Source of the DNA: Caballeronia glebae
GTDB taxonomy: Bacteria > Pseudomonadota > Gammaproteobacteria > Burkholderiales > Burkholderiaceae
Length of the DNA stretch: 64,000 bases
Direction: 5' to 3'
NCBI RefSeq assembly: GCF_001545035.1
Contig: NZ_FCOJ02000032.1
Span: forward strand, 20,887-84,886
Made by a program: the position numbers and the translations under genes. The first letter of the stretch is position 1. Each line of letters starts with the position of its first letter. This document shows, one piece after another, positions 8,146 through 18,189 of this stretch. The notes beneath the pieces were generated by a model that had not been told where the DNA came from, did no database searches, and saw only the letters and a list, made by a program, of their open reading frames with translations.

Positions 8146-8532
8146 ATGTCGTCGGCGTGCCAGCGCGTGATGCGCGTCGCGCACGACGGCTCGTGGCGCG
8201 GCGCGGGCAAACACTGGACCGAAGCGAACGGAAACGAAGACATCCCGTCCGCGTTCGCCTTTCCGGATTCGCATCACAATTTCGAACCTATCGGCGGCTA
8301 TGCGCGCCAGTGGTACACGTTCCCCGTGCTCGGCAGCTTGCAGGCGGGCGGCGGATTCTTCGTCGGCGTCACAGCGCGCAGCGACGTCGCGCATTACCTG
8401 CCGTTGCCGCTCGCGCTGCCGATCGGCTCGATCCGCTACCGGCGCGCGTCGGTCATGGCGACGATCATCCCGCGCATTCCCGGTCTCGATGACGGCGACG
8501 TCGCGTTCTTCTGGGGGCGCTACGAGTTCTAG
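8146..8532 (+). pseudogene. pagP: 5'-truncated remnant of lipid A palmitoyltransferase pagP
   Basis: The frame ending at 8532 has a clear PagP C-terminal half: AFPDSHHNFEPIGGYA, then GVTARSDVAHYLPLPLALPIGS, then ASVMATIIPRIPGLDDGDVAFFWGRYEF. E. coli PagP has [37 protein letters not shown] and a matching strand ending in Phe. The Asp-Ser pair of the active site is present. Missing are the signal peptide, the amphipathic helix and the strand carrying the catalytic His: upstream the frame runs into the lactonase coding region, which stops at 8087. Only about 128 residues remain from the first usable ATG, against roughly 186 in the family. The segment before AFPDS is also unlike PagP. I call it a remnant of an outer-membrane acyltransferase; sequencing error cannot restore the start, because there is no room for it. 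Confidence 0.75.
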
Positions 8533-8619
8533 TACGATGCTTCTTTCGAGGCGCCTCTCTTTCGCGCTCGACTGAAAGGTGTACTGAGAAAATCGAAAGG
8601 CAATAGCAGGGAAGCAAGA

Positions 8620-9702
8620 TTGAACACGACTCACACATTCGATGCCCGCGAGCATCCGACCAGGCGCGACGAGCCGGCGCCGCCGGGATTCATCAGCGCG
8701 TTCAGCTTCGCCCGCGGCGAGGCGCTGCGGCTCACATGGAACGAGGCGCGCGAAGCGGTCGCGGGCGATGGCCCGACGACGTGGCTGCATCTGTCCGGCA
8801 ACGACGACGCCGTCGAGCGCTGGCTCAATGGCGTCGCGTCGATGCCCGATGTCGCGCGCGAGTTCCTTAACGGCGAGGACACGCGTCCGCGCGTGCATGT
8901 CGGAGCGAACTTCGTGTATGGCGTCGTCGCGGATCTGGAACTCGTCGCGAAGACGCCGGATGTCGCCGCGTCTGCCGCGCCCGCCGCGCCCGCCGCGCCT
9001 GACGCGCGCGAGGCCAACCGCGCGACCAGCGCGCTGCGCTTTTACGTCGACCGGCATCGCATGATCACCGTGCGCGCGCGGCCGCTGCAATCGACCGACC
9101 GGCTGCGTCACGCCGTGCTCAAAGGCGCGATGTTCCGCGATGCCGTCGATCTTTTCGCGGGGCTCATCCGCGCGCTGAACGAGACCTTCGCGGATCGCAT
9201 CGACGACATCGGCGATTGTCTCGACGATGTCGAGGAAAGCGTGCTCGAAGGCGGCCATTCGAAATGCCGCCCGATGTTGGGCGAGGCCAGGCGGCGCATC
9301 GTGGAGGTCAAGCGCTTCATCGACCCCGAGCGCAACGCGCTGATGCAACTCGTCGTGCGCAAACTCGAATGGGCCGAACCGCGCTCGATGGAATCGCTCG
9401 TGCAGGCGATTCAGGTCGTGAACGGATTGGGCGGCGGCCTCGAAGGACTATACGAACGCTCGAAGCTGTTGCAGGACGAAATCGCCGCGGCGCTTTCGGA
9501 GGACATCAACCGCAAGCTGCTGTGGCTCGCGATCATGTCCGCGTTGCTGCTGCCCGCGACGCTCGTCACCGGCGTGTTCGGCATGAACGTGGCGGGCCTG
9601 CCGGGTACGAAGGACCCGTCGTCGTTCTGGATCGTGATGGGCGTGATGGCGGGCTGCGCCGCCATCACGATCTTTCTGTTGCGCCGCTTGCGGCTCTGGT
9701 GA
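8620..9702 (+). CDS. CorA/ZntB-family divalent cation transporter
   Basis: 360 residues from a TTG start at 8620 preceded by CAGGGAAG. A large soluble alpha/beta N-domain is followed by the long stalk helix (about 240-300) and two C-terminal membrane helices: WLAIMSALLLPATLVTGVFGMNV and FWIVMGVMAGCAAITIFLL. The family signature GMN is intact (GMNVAGLPG). The loop after it is GLPGTKDPSSFW, closer to ZntB-type members than to classical CorA (usually MPEL), so Zn2+ or another metal is possible. An Ala/Pro run (about residues 118-128) in the N-domain looks like a low-complexity insertion. The gene converges on ftsK. Confidence 0.88.
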   Translation: MNTTHTFDAREHPTRRDEPAPPGFISAFSFARGEALRLTWNEAREAVAGDGPTTWLHLSGNDDAVERWLNGVASMPDVAREFLNGEDTRPRVHVGANFVYGVVADLELVAKTPDVAASAAPAAPAAPDAREANRATSALRFYVDRHRMITVRARPLQSTDRLRHAVLKGAMFRDAVDLFAGLIRALNETFADRIDDIGDCLDDVEESVLEGGHSKCRPMLGEARRRIVEVKRFIDPERNALMQLVVRKLEWAEPRSMESLVQAIQVVNGLGGGLEGLYERSKLLQDEIAAALSEDINRKLLWLAIMSALLLPATLVTGVFGMNVAGLPGTKDPSSFWIVMGVMAGCAAITIFLLRRLRLW

Positions 9703-9739
9703 CGCTCGTTCGGCCGCTTTCGGCCGCTCATTCGTCCGC

Positions 9740-12700
9740 TTATTCGACCGGGCCGGGCGGCGCGAGCACTTCGCGGTTGCCGTTGCTGCCCATCGGCGAG
9801 ACGAGGCCGGCCGCTTCCATCTGCTCGACGAGCCGCGCCGCGCGGTTATAGCCGATGCGCAATTGCCGCTGCACCGACGAAATCGAAGCGCGCCGCGTGC
9901 GCACGACGAAAGCGACCGCTTCGTCGTAGAGCGGATCGGCTTCCGCATCGGGCGAGTCGCCGAAAAGGTCCTGCGTGCCGCCTTCGGGCGTCGGTCCGGA
10001 GAGAATGCCTTCCTCGTACTCCGGCTCGCCGAACTGCTTCAGATGCTCGACCACGCGATGCACTTCCTCGTCCGCGACGAACGCGCCGTGCACGCGCTGC
10101 GGATAGCCGGTGCCGGGCGGCAGGAACAGCATGTCGCCCGCGCCGAGCAGCGATTCCGCGCCCATCTGGTCGAGAATCGTGCGCGAATCGATCTTGGACG
10201 ACACCTGAAACGCCACGCGCGTCGGAATGTTTGCCTTGATGAGCCCGGTGATCACGTCGACCGATGGCCGCTGCGTCGCGAGAATCAGGTGGATGCCGGC
10301 CGCGCGCGCCTTTTGCGCGAGACGCGCGATCAGTTGCTCGATCTGCTTGCCCGCGACCATCATCAGATCGGCGAGTTCGTCGATGACCACGACGATGAGC
10401 GGCAGCTTGGCGAGCGGCTCGGGTGCATCGGGCGTGAGCGAGAACGGGTTCGTGAGCTTCTTGCCGGCGGCTTCCGTGTTGCGGATTTTCTGATTGAAGC
10501 CCTGGAGATTACGCACGCCGACCGCCGACATCAGCCGGTAGCGCTTCTCCATTTCGCCGACGCACCAGTTGAGCGCGTTCGACGCGAGCTTCATGTCGGT
10601 GACGACCGGCGCGAGCAGATGCGGAATGCCTTCGTAGACGGAAAGCTCCAGCATCTTCGGGTCGATCATGATGAGGCGCACGTCCTCCGGCTTCGCCTTG
10701 TAGAGCAGCGAGAGGATCATCGCGTTGATGGCGACCGACTTGCCCGAGCCCGTCGTGCCCGCGACGAGCATGTGCGGCGCCTTGGCGAGATCCGTTACGA
10801 CCGGATTGCCGACGATGTCCTTGCCCATCGCGATGGTCAGATTCGACTTCGAGTTGCGATACACGTCGTCGTCGAGGATCTCGGACAGCCGGATCATCTG
10901 GCGCTTCGCGTTCGGCAGTTCGAGGCCCATGCAGGTCTTGCCGGGAATCGTCTCGACGACGCGAATCGACGTGAGGCCGAGACCGCGCGAAAGATCCTTC
11001 ATCAATCCGACGATCTGACTGCCGCGCACGCCGAGCGCGGGGTCGACCTCAAAGCGCGTGATGACCGGACCGGCCGACGCGCCGACGACCGTCACCGGCA
11101 CCTTGAATTCCTGAAGGCGCTGCTCGATCAGCAGGCCGGTTTCGCTCAGACGCTCCTCGGATACCGGTTCGACCTCGTCGGACGCGGGTTCGAGCAGATC
11201 GAGCGTCGGTAATTCCACCGACGATGCGTGCGGCGCGTGGAACTCGAATTCCGTTGGCGCACAGCCGCGTACCGGCGTGCGCGGTTCGGGCGGGGAGGGT
11301 GGCGTCGCGACCGGTTGACTCGCGGCCGGCGCGGCCGGCGCGTCGATGGGCGGCGGCGGAGCGGCCGGCACGGCGGCGATGCCCGGAAAGCGCACGATGT
11401 TCGACGGCGACGCGAACTCGCCGCCCGCCACCTGGCGTTCGTCGATCGTCGGTTCTTCATCTTCCACGGGCGCCTCGTCCGGTTCGTCGACGACGCGCAG
11501 CAGCGGCGGGGCAGGGGGCTCGCGGTGGTCTTCGACGGGCGCGGGCGCGTCCAGCCACGGCGGCGTTTGCGCGAGTTCGCGCAGATCCGGCACCGGTTCC
11601 GGCTGCCGTGCCACATCCTCGGGTTCTGCCGTCACGTTCGCAAACGGCGGCGGCGGTTCGGATGGCAACTCGATTTGCGCCGGTTCTTGCGGCGGGCTTT
11701 CTTCGACTTCCTCTTCGCTCACATCGATTGCCGGCGGCGTGACAGGCTCGACAGCCGCGACCTCGGGAATCGACGGCTCCGGCAGACGCATTTCGAAAAG
11801 CGGCGGCGGCTCGACGAGCGCGGGCGCAATGACGTGCGCGTCGATCAGAGGCGGCGCGATGTGCTCTTCGATTTCCTGCACCTCGACAGACGGCGATACT
11901 TCAGGCGCAGTTTCAACAATGCGCGCGACGGGCGTCGCCAACTCCGATACTTCGGCGCTCGGCTGGACGTCGGGCTGCGCGGCTCGCGCCATCGCCACAT
12001 GCCCGCGCGCGAGACTCGCGCCGGCCAGCGACGTCCACATCGCGGTCTTCTCTTCGATGGAGCGCAGCGTCGCCTGAATGGTGCCGGGCGCGGGCGGCGG
12101 CGCTGGCGGCCCGAGCGGTGTGGCCGGACGCGAGAACGCGGGCGCGGCGAGCGGCGCGGGCGCGAACTCACGCGTTGCGGCGACCGCGGCCGGGCGCGCG
12201 GGAGGACGGCTCGCGCCCTGCGACGCTTGCGGCAAAGGCGGCCGGCGGGGCGCGCCCACGCTCGCGGCGACGGACGCGCTCGCCATTGCCGACGATCGTT
12301 GCGCGGACATCGATGTCGACGGACCGCGCGGACGATCCATGCGAGGCGCGGGCGTCGGCGGCGTCTGAATGCGCGGCGTGTCGACGGCGACGGATGCGCG
12401 CAGGCCCGAACCCGAAGGCTCGAACGCGGACGCCTGTCGCGGCGCAAACGGCGCGCGCTCCTCGCGATTCGCCAGCGCCGCCGACGGATTTAACCAGCCC
12501 GACGGCGCGACCGGCTCCGTATGCGTGACCGGACGCGCGACGCCGGCTGCCTCGAATGCGGGGCGTTTTGCATACGCTTCGGCGGTGGCGACGGCGCTCG
12601 CGGCGGCGGCCACGGTGCGGCTGGCAGCGCTCCTGCCGATCGGAGCGGGACGCCACGCGGTTGGCCGCTGATAACGAGTGCCGCGTTGGCCGGTCGGCAG

Positions 12701-13282
12701 ACCGAGCGTCGGCTCGTCGGACGACGTGCGCGACGTCGGCGCATCGAATCGCTCGGCCCGATGGGCGCGTTCCTGCGAGTCGCGTGCGGCTTTCGCGCGG
12801 GCGCGCCGCTCGAACCAGTTCGGCGATTTGTCGCGCGACTTCTCGCGGCTGGGCGAATTCGGCCGCGGTTCGCTTTCGCGCGGCGTGAGCCAGCTTTGCG
12901 GCAGGCCGAAGCCGAACGCTTCGTCCGCCCATGCGAGCACCGAACGCCAGCTGAATTCGATCAGCCAGGGCAGAAAGATCGCGAGCACGATCGCCGCGAT
13001 CGCGATCGCGCCCGCGCCGGTCAGATGCGCGGGCCCGCTCAGCGCAGCGGCGAGCGCGCGCCCGCCGCGATTGACGTTCGCCTGCGTTTCGAGCGAGTTT
13101 GCGAGCGCGCCTTCGAGCGTGCTGCTCGCGAGCAGCACGGCGACGAAACCGATCCAGAGGCGGATCGTGCCGGGGCCGCGCACGCCTGCGCCGCCGGGCA
13201 GCACCTGTTTGACGATGCGCCAGAAGAGCGGAAGGAACCAGACGACCGATGCACCGAACCAGCCGAGAACTACCATGTGCAT
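9740..13282 (-). CDS. ftsK: FtsK/SpoIIIE-family DNA translocase, variant with short membrane domain
   Basis: 1180 residues. The N-terminus has only about three membrane helices (LGWFGASVVWFLPLFW; LWIGFVAVLLASSTLEGALA; AIAIAAIVLAIFLPWLIEF) instead of four with a preceding cytosolic tail. A Pro/Ala/Glu-rich linker of about 580 residues follows. The motor begins near residue 700: Walker A GTTGSGKS at about 842-849, Walker B LIVVVIDELADLM near 960, then LILATQRPSVDVITGLIKAN. The DNA-reading gamma winged-helix domain ends the protein (ISSVQRQLRIGYNRAARLVEQME). Motor and gamma domain are complete, so directed DNA pumping at the division site is likely. Start is ambiguous: ATG at 13282 or 13276, neither with a clear ribosome site. 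Many Burkholderiaceae carry two FtsK proteins, and this resembles the divergent copy. Confidence 0.92.
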   Translation of the reverse strand: MHMVVLGWFGASVVWFLPLFWRIVKQVLPGGAGVRGPGTIRLWIGFVAVLLASSTLEGALANSLETQANVNRGGRALAAALSGPAHLTGAGAIAIAAIVLAIFLPWLIEFSWRSVLAWADEAFGFGLPQSWLTPRESEPRPNSPSREKSRDKSPNWFERRARAKAARDSQERAHRAERFDAPTSRTSSDEPTLGLPTGQRGTRYQRPTAWRPAPIGRSAASRTVAAAASAVATAEAYAKRPAFEAAGVARPVTHTEPVAPSGWLNPSAALANREERAPFAPRQASAFEPSGSGLRASVAVDTPRIQTPPTPAPRMDRPRGPSTSMSAQRSSAMASASVAASVGAPRRPPLPQASQGASRPPARPAAVAATREFAPAPLAAPAFSRPATPLGPPAPPPAPGTIQATLRSIEEKTAMWTSLAGASLARGHVAMARAAQPDVQPSAEVSELATPVARIVETAPEVSPSVEVQEIEEHIAPPLIDAHVIAPALVEPPPLFEMRLPEPSIPEVAAVEPVTPPAIDVSEEEVEESPPQEPAQIELPSEPPPPFANVTAEPEDVARQPEPVPDLRELAQTPPWLDAPAPVEDHREPPAPPLLRVVDEPDEAPVEDEEPTIDERQVAGGEFASPSNIVRFPGIAAVPAAPPPPIDAPAAPAASQPVATPPSPPEPRTPVRGCAPTEFEFHAPHASSVELPTLDLLEPASDEVEPVSEERLSETGLLIEQRLQEFKVPVTVVGASAGPVITRFEVDPALGVRGSQIVGLMKDLSRGLGLTSIRVVETIPGKTCMGLELPNAKRQMIRLSEILDDDVYRNSKSNLTIAMGKDIVGNPVVTDLAKAPHMLVAGTTGSGKSVAINAMILSLLYKAKPEDVRLIMIDPKMLELSVYEGIPHLLAPVVTDMKLASNALNWCVGEMEKRYRLMSAVGVRNLQGFNQKIRNTEAAGKKLTNPFSLTPDAPEPLAKLPLIVVVIDELADLMMVAGKQIEQLIARLAQKARAAGIHLILATQRPSVDVITGLIKANIPTRVAFQVSSKIDSRTILDQMGAESLLGAGDMLFLPPGTGYPQRVHGAFVADEEVHRVVEHLKQFGEPEYEEGILSGPTPEGGTQDLFGDSPDAEADPLYDEAVAFVVRTRRASISSVQRQLRIGYNRAARLVEQMEAAGLVSPMGSNGNREVLAPPGPVE

Positions 13283-13425
13283 GCTTGAGCTTGAATCAAT
13301 GTTGGGTGAAACGAATGAGACTGCTGCCCGAACGCGCCGATTTCGGCTTCCGGCCGGGCGCTTCGATCGAGCAGTTTAACGGGTGCCGCGCGCGCACGAC
13401 GACCCTGCCGCAAGTACGCAACACA

Positions 13426-14016
13426 TCACTTCGCGCGCGGCGCGAAGGTGAGCACCTGGCCGTCGTTGAGCGTCAGTTGCAGCGCTTGCGGCGGATTCAT
13501 CTGCACGCCGCTTTTCGCGATATGCGCAAGCGCGTCGAGATACGGCCGCTCAAGCGCCGCGCCGGCGCCCGATACGCATGCCATGCGCGTGCCGGCGAGC
13601 GGACCGAAAGTGAGCTTGCCGTCCTTCAGGTCGTAAGCGCCGGCGAAGCGGTTGCAGCCCGAGAAACCGCTCGCCTGGCGACGGCCGCTCGCGGTCGAGA
13701 AGTCGAGCGTAAGCGGCTGCGCGTTGTTCGGGCCCGCGTGCGGCAGAGCGCGCGGCTGGCCGCTCGCATCGGTCCAGTTCGTGAGCTCCCATTGCGTATC
13801 GTCGAGCAATTGCGTGGCGGCGGGGCTATAGGGATCGGTGGGCGGGGCGCTTGCATCGGTGTGCTTCGGCATTGCGCAGCCAGCCACGACGCTCGCCGCG
13901 ACAACGAGCGCGCACGCGCGGGAGACCAGCGAAAGTGCATTCTTGCGACGCGACAGCGGATTTGACGATGAGCGCGGCGAATGAAAATCAGACGCGCGAG
14001 AAAGGGGCGTGGGCAT
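13426..14016 (-). CDS. META-domain (HslJ-like) lipoprotein
   Basis: 196 residues from ATG at 14016. The N-terminus is basic, then ALVVAASVVAGC ends in a lipobox Cys, so the product should be a lipoprotein. The mature domain carries the META/HslJ signature: LLDDTQWELTNWTDASGQP, LTLDFSTASGRRQASGFSGCNRFAGAY, LTFGPLAGTRMAC and ALQLTLNDGQVLTF. The fold is associated with heat-inducible HslJ and novobiocin tolerance in E. coli and with secreted proteins elsewhere; the molecular role is unknown. A longer frame reaches 14307 but its extension has no coding look. It stands between ftsK and divergent purT. Confidence 0.85.
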   Translation of the reverse strand: MPTPLSRASDFHSPRSSSNPLSRRKNALSLVSRACALVVAASVVAGCAMPKHTDASAPPTDPYSPAATQLLDDTQWELTNWTDASGQPRALPHAGPNNAQPLTLDFSTASGRRQASGFSGCNRFAGAYDLKDGKLTFGPLAGTRMACVSGAGAALERPYLDALAHIAKSGVQMNPPQALQLTLNDGQVLTFAPRAK

Positions 14017-14309
14017 CGATGATCCTGAAGCTGGCGAAAGCGTAAGGGTATCGCACGCGTCCTGTGATTTGTCTAGCGCCGCGATGCAACAAAATGATCG
14101 GCGGCGTTCTGCCGGGGCTGTCATCGATCTTGTCATCGATTGGCAACGCGCCGGGAATTTCAGTGCGCATTCGCATGTCAATACCGCGTGTGACGACGCT
14201 GTCAATAGGCCGAATGGCAAAGTGTCGCCTTTGGCGCTGCGTGTTAACATCGCGCCCAAATCCGCCTCTTTGCGCCTCGTTGACCTCATCACCCGATTCT
14301 GGAGCACTC

Positions 14310-15542
14310 ATGCAGACCGATCCACTTCGCGCTGGCGCCACGCGCATCGGCACGCCGCTTTCCCCCAATGCCACGCGCGTGATGCTGCTCGGCGCGGGCG
14401 AGCTCGGCAAGGAAGTGATCATCGCGTTGCAGCGGCTCGGCGTAGAAGTGATCGCGGTGGACCGGTACGCGAATGCGCCGGGGCACCAGGTCGCGCACCG
14501 CGCACACGTGATCGACATGACCGACGCCGCCGCGCTGCGCGCGCTCGTCGAGCAGGAGCAGCCGCATCTGATCGTGCCGGAGATCGAGGCGATCGCGACC
14601 GAGGCGCTCGCCGATATCGAGGCAGCCGGGCTCGCGACCGTCATCCCGACGGCGCGCGCCACGCAACTCACAATGAATCGCGAGGGCATCCGGCGCCTCG
14701 CCGCCGAGGAACTGGGCTTGCCGACCTCGCCCTATGCATTCGCGCAATCGCTCGATGAAATGAAGGCGGCGATCGCGAAGATCGGTTTTCCGTGCGTGGT
14801 GAAGCCCGTGATGTCGTCGTCGGGCAAGGGGCAATCGGTGCTCAGGAACGACGCCGACGTCGAGCCCGCGTGGAACTACGCCTTGGCGGGCGGGCGCGTG
14901 AATCGCGGGCGCGTGATCGTCGAGGGCTTCATCGACTTCGAATACGAGATCACGCAACTCACCGTGCGTGCGGCGGACCCCGCGAGCGGCGAGACGCAAA
15001 CCTATTTCTGCGATCCGATCGGCCACGTTCAGGTCGCGGGCGACTACGTCGAATCGTGGCAGCCGCAGCCGATGAGCCCGGCCGCGCTCGCGAAATCGCG
15101 CGATGTCGCCGCGAAGGTGGTAACGGCGCTCGGCGGACGCGGACTCTTCGGCGTCGAACTCTTCGTGCGCGGCGACGACGTCTGGTTCTCGGAAGTAAGC
15201 CCCCGTCCGCACGACACCGGCCTCGTCACGCTCGCGACGCAGCGCTTCTCCGAGTTCGAACTGCACGCGCGCGCGATTCTCGGCTTGCCCGTCGATACCG
15301 CTTTGCGCGCGCCCGGCGCGTCGGCGGTGATCTACGGCGGGCTGGAGGAGGCGGGCATCGCGTTCGAGGGCGTCGCCGAAGCGCTCGCCGTGCCCGGCGC
15401 GGATCTGCGGCTTTTCGGCAAGCCGGAAAGTTTCATGAAGCGCCGCATGGGCGTAGCGCTCGCGACGGGCGCCGATACCGGCGAAGCGCGTGAACGAGCG
15501 AAGCTCGCGGCGACGAAGGTGAGGCCGGTTTCGGCCAGATGA
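14310..15542 (+). CDS. purT: Formate-dependent phosphoribosylglycinamide formyltransferase
   Basis: 410 residues from the ATG at 14310, with GGAG eight bases before it. PurT makes formyl-GAR from GAR, formate and ATP in purine synthesis, replacing the folate-dependent PurN. The N-terminal preATP-grasp fold shows LGAGELGKEVIIALQRLGVEVIAVDRY, followed by the ATP-grasp core with CVVKPVMSSSGKGQS (phosphate loop), VIVEGFIDFEYEIT, and the metal-binding end GVELFVRGDDVWFSEVSPRPHDTG. A TGTTAACAT motif at 14242-14250 is a plausible extended -10. Purine enzyme PurD is encoded separately in this window (34.8 kb). Confidence 0.95.
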   Translation: MQTDPLRAGATRIGTPLSPNATRVMLLGAGELGKEVIIALQRLGVEVIAVDRYANAPGHQVAHRAHVIDMTDAAALRALVEQEQPHLIVPEIEAIATEALADIEAAGLATVIPTARATQLTMNREGIRRLAAEELGLPTSPYAFAQSLDEMKAAIAKIGFPCVVKPVMSSSGKGQSVLRNDADVEPAWNYALAGGRVNRGRVIVEGFIDFEYEITQLTVRAADPASGETQTYFCDPIGHVQVAGDYVESWQPQPMSPAALAKSRDVAAKVVTALGGRGLFGVELFVRGDDVWFSEVSPRPHDTGLVTLATQRFSEFELHARAILGLPVDTALRAPGASAVIYGGLEEAGIAFEGVAEALAVPGADLRLFGKPESFMKRRMGVALATGADTGEARERAKLAATKVRPVSAR

Positions 15543-15573
15543 CCGGCGCGCGGGCGCTGGCGGGAGCGAGAAA

Positions 15574-15744
15574 GTGAAATGGAAAGTGATGGCCGCGCTC
15601 GTCGTGGCGTCCCTCGGGCTTTCGGGCTGCGGACTTGCCGCGGCGCCATGCCGCGTCGCGTCGGCGGGGCTGAAGATCGTGCCGCTGGTCGGCCATGTCG
15701 CGGCCGCGCCGACCGACGCATGCGCCGCCGTGATCGACCCGTGA
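15574..15744 (+). CDS. Tiny lipoprotein, 56 aa
   Basis: GTG start at 15574 with GGGAG seven bases upstream, 31 bases after purT. The product reads as a short positive start, hydrophobic VMAALVVASLGLSGC with a lipobox Cys near residue 19, then LAAAPCRVASAGLKIVPLVG, HVAAAPTDACAAVIDP. Two further Cys pairs are spaced along the mature part. It is too short for routine ORF listing, but the Shine-Dalgarno site, lipobox and compact composition support it. Similar tiny Cys-containing lipoproteins are common in Burkholderia; I think of the DUF6726 group, but I am not certain. Probably co-transcribed with purT and possibly with the MliC-like gene after it. Confidence 0.65.
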   Translation: MKWKVMAALVVASLGLSGCGLAAAPCRVASAGLKIVPLVGHVAAAPTDACAAVIDP

Positions 15745-15773
15745 GCGTCGCCGCTCGCATCCACATCGAATAC

Positions 15774-16145
15774 ATGGCGAATCGAATGATGAAGAAATCC
15801 ACCGCGTTCATATTCACGTCGCTCGTCGCGCAGGCGGCGTTCGCCATGCCGCTCACCGTGCCGCAGATCCAGACCGCGTCGACGCAGACCACCCGCTACG
15901 ACTGCAAGGACGGCAAAAGCGTCTCCGTTCAATACACGAACACGCGCAACCATCAGAGCTTCGCGGCGCTGACCGTCGACGGGCGCAAGCTGCTGTTCGT
16001 CAACGTGATCGCGGGATCGGGCGCGAAATACGTCGCTGATCAGTACACGTGGTGGACCAAGGGTCCGCAGGCCAATCTATACGATGAGATGGCCGCGAAG
16101 GATTCGTCGCCGCTGCTCGCGGACTGCGAGGCGCGTAAGAAGTAG
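15774..16145 (+). CDS. MliC-family (c-type lysozyme inhibitor) periplasmic protein
   Basis: 123 residues from ATG at 15774; in-frame ATGs at 15786 and 15789 are also possible. The signal peptide STAFIFTSLVAQAAFA is cleaved before MPLTVPQ. The mature part has the MliC pattern: TTRYDCKDGKSVSVQYTNTR, LTVDGRKLLFVNVIAGSGAKYVAD, YTWWTKGPQANLYD and a closing Cys in LLADCEARKK that would pair with the first Cys. Such proteins block host or predator C-type lysozymes. It lacks a lipobox, so it is more like the soluble periplasmic PliC variant. The last codons and the bases after the stop form a tandem duplication of GCGCRAGAAGTAG. Confidence 0.75.
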   Translation: MANRMMKKSTAFIFTSLVAQAAFAMPLTVPQIQTASTQTTRYDCKDGKSVSVQYTNTRNHQSFAALTVDGRKLLFVNVIAGSGAKYVADQYTWWTKGPQANLYDEMAAKDSSPLLADCEARKK

Positions 16146-16638
16146 GCGCGCAAGAAGTAGGCGCGCGGCACGCCGCCGCACGGCCCGGCTGCGCTTTCGC
16201 TCCGCCGGGGCGCTTTGGCGCGCGGTGCTACAATGTGCGGCTTTCCGGCTGTGAAAAGCGCGGCCGGACTGAATTCGGATTTCCGGCATTGCGGTCAGTG
16301 CCGGCTTGAGCGGGCACACACGGGCGTCGAGCACGCCACCGCTTCAGAAAATCGCGCGATGCCGCGTGCCTTGAAGGCGTCATCGAAGCCGTGTTCCATC
16401 AGAACGCGGGCTCGCGAAAGAAACGAGCAAATGAGCGGGCGCGTGAGGCTCGATTGACCGGCCGCCGCGTCCCGCGCGCGCACTTTGCGCCTGATTCATG
16501 GGCCCGACTCATGCGCCGCGTGCGCCAACCAAACCCATCCGCGTAAGCAACCGATCGCGACGATCGACCGAAACGACCGAACGATTTTTTACGCGCGCCG
16601 CGTCGAGCGGCATTTTAGCGAAAGCAAATAAAGTCACC
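16146..16638. other. Long leader/promoter region before rhlE
   Basis: About 490 bases with no credible gene. A promoter candidate sits at 16226-16234. If it is used, the rhlE mRNA would have a 5' leader of about 400 bases, unusual in this compact genome and reminiscent of leaders of cold-regulated RNA helicase genes. Several GC-rich hairpins can be drawn in 16150-16210, but none with a clear terminator tail. Confidence 0.5.
16226..16234 (+). promoter_or_regulatory. Extended -10 promoter element TGCTACAAT
   Basis: TGC followed by TACAAT, an extended -10 shape that recurs in this genome (compare 37234-37242 on the other strand). No good -35 lies 17 bases upstream, as is usual for extended -10 promoters. 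It would drive rhlE with a long leader. Confidence 0.45.
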
Positions 16639-18135
<1,497 letters not shown>

Positions 18136-18156
18136 TCTTCGTTGAGCTTTAAGTCG

Positions 18157-18186
18157 AAAAGGCAGCCCGTGTGGCTGCCTTTTTTG
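18157..18186. terminator. Rho-independent terminator after rhlE (and gluQ)
   Basis: Stem AAAAGGCAGCC / GGCTGCCTTTT with loop CGTGT, followed by a T-run on the plus strand and flanked by AAAA on the other side. It lies between the rhlE stop (18135) and the convergent gluQ stop (18190) and may serve both. Confidence 0.88.
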
Positions 18187-18189
18187 CGC

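Noticed and set aside
14117..14143. Direct repeat TGTCATCGAT before purT
   Set aside because: Two short copies, the first followed by CT and the second by TG; too short and without context to call a regulator site.
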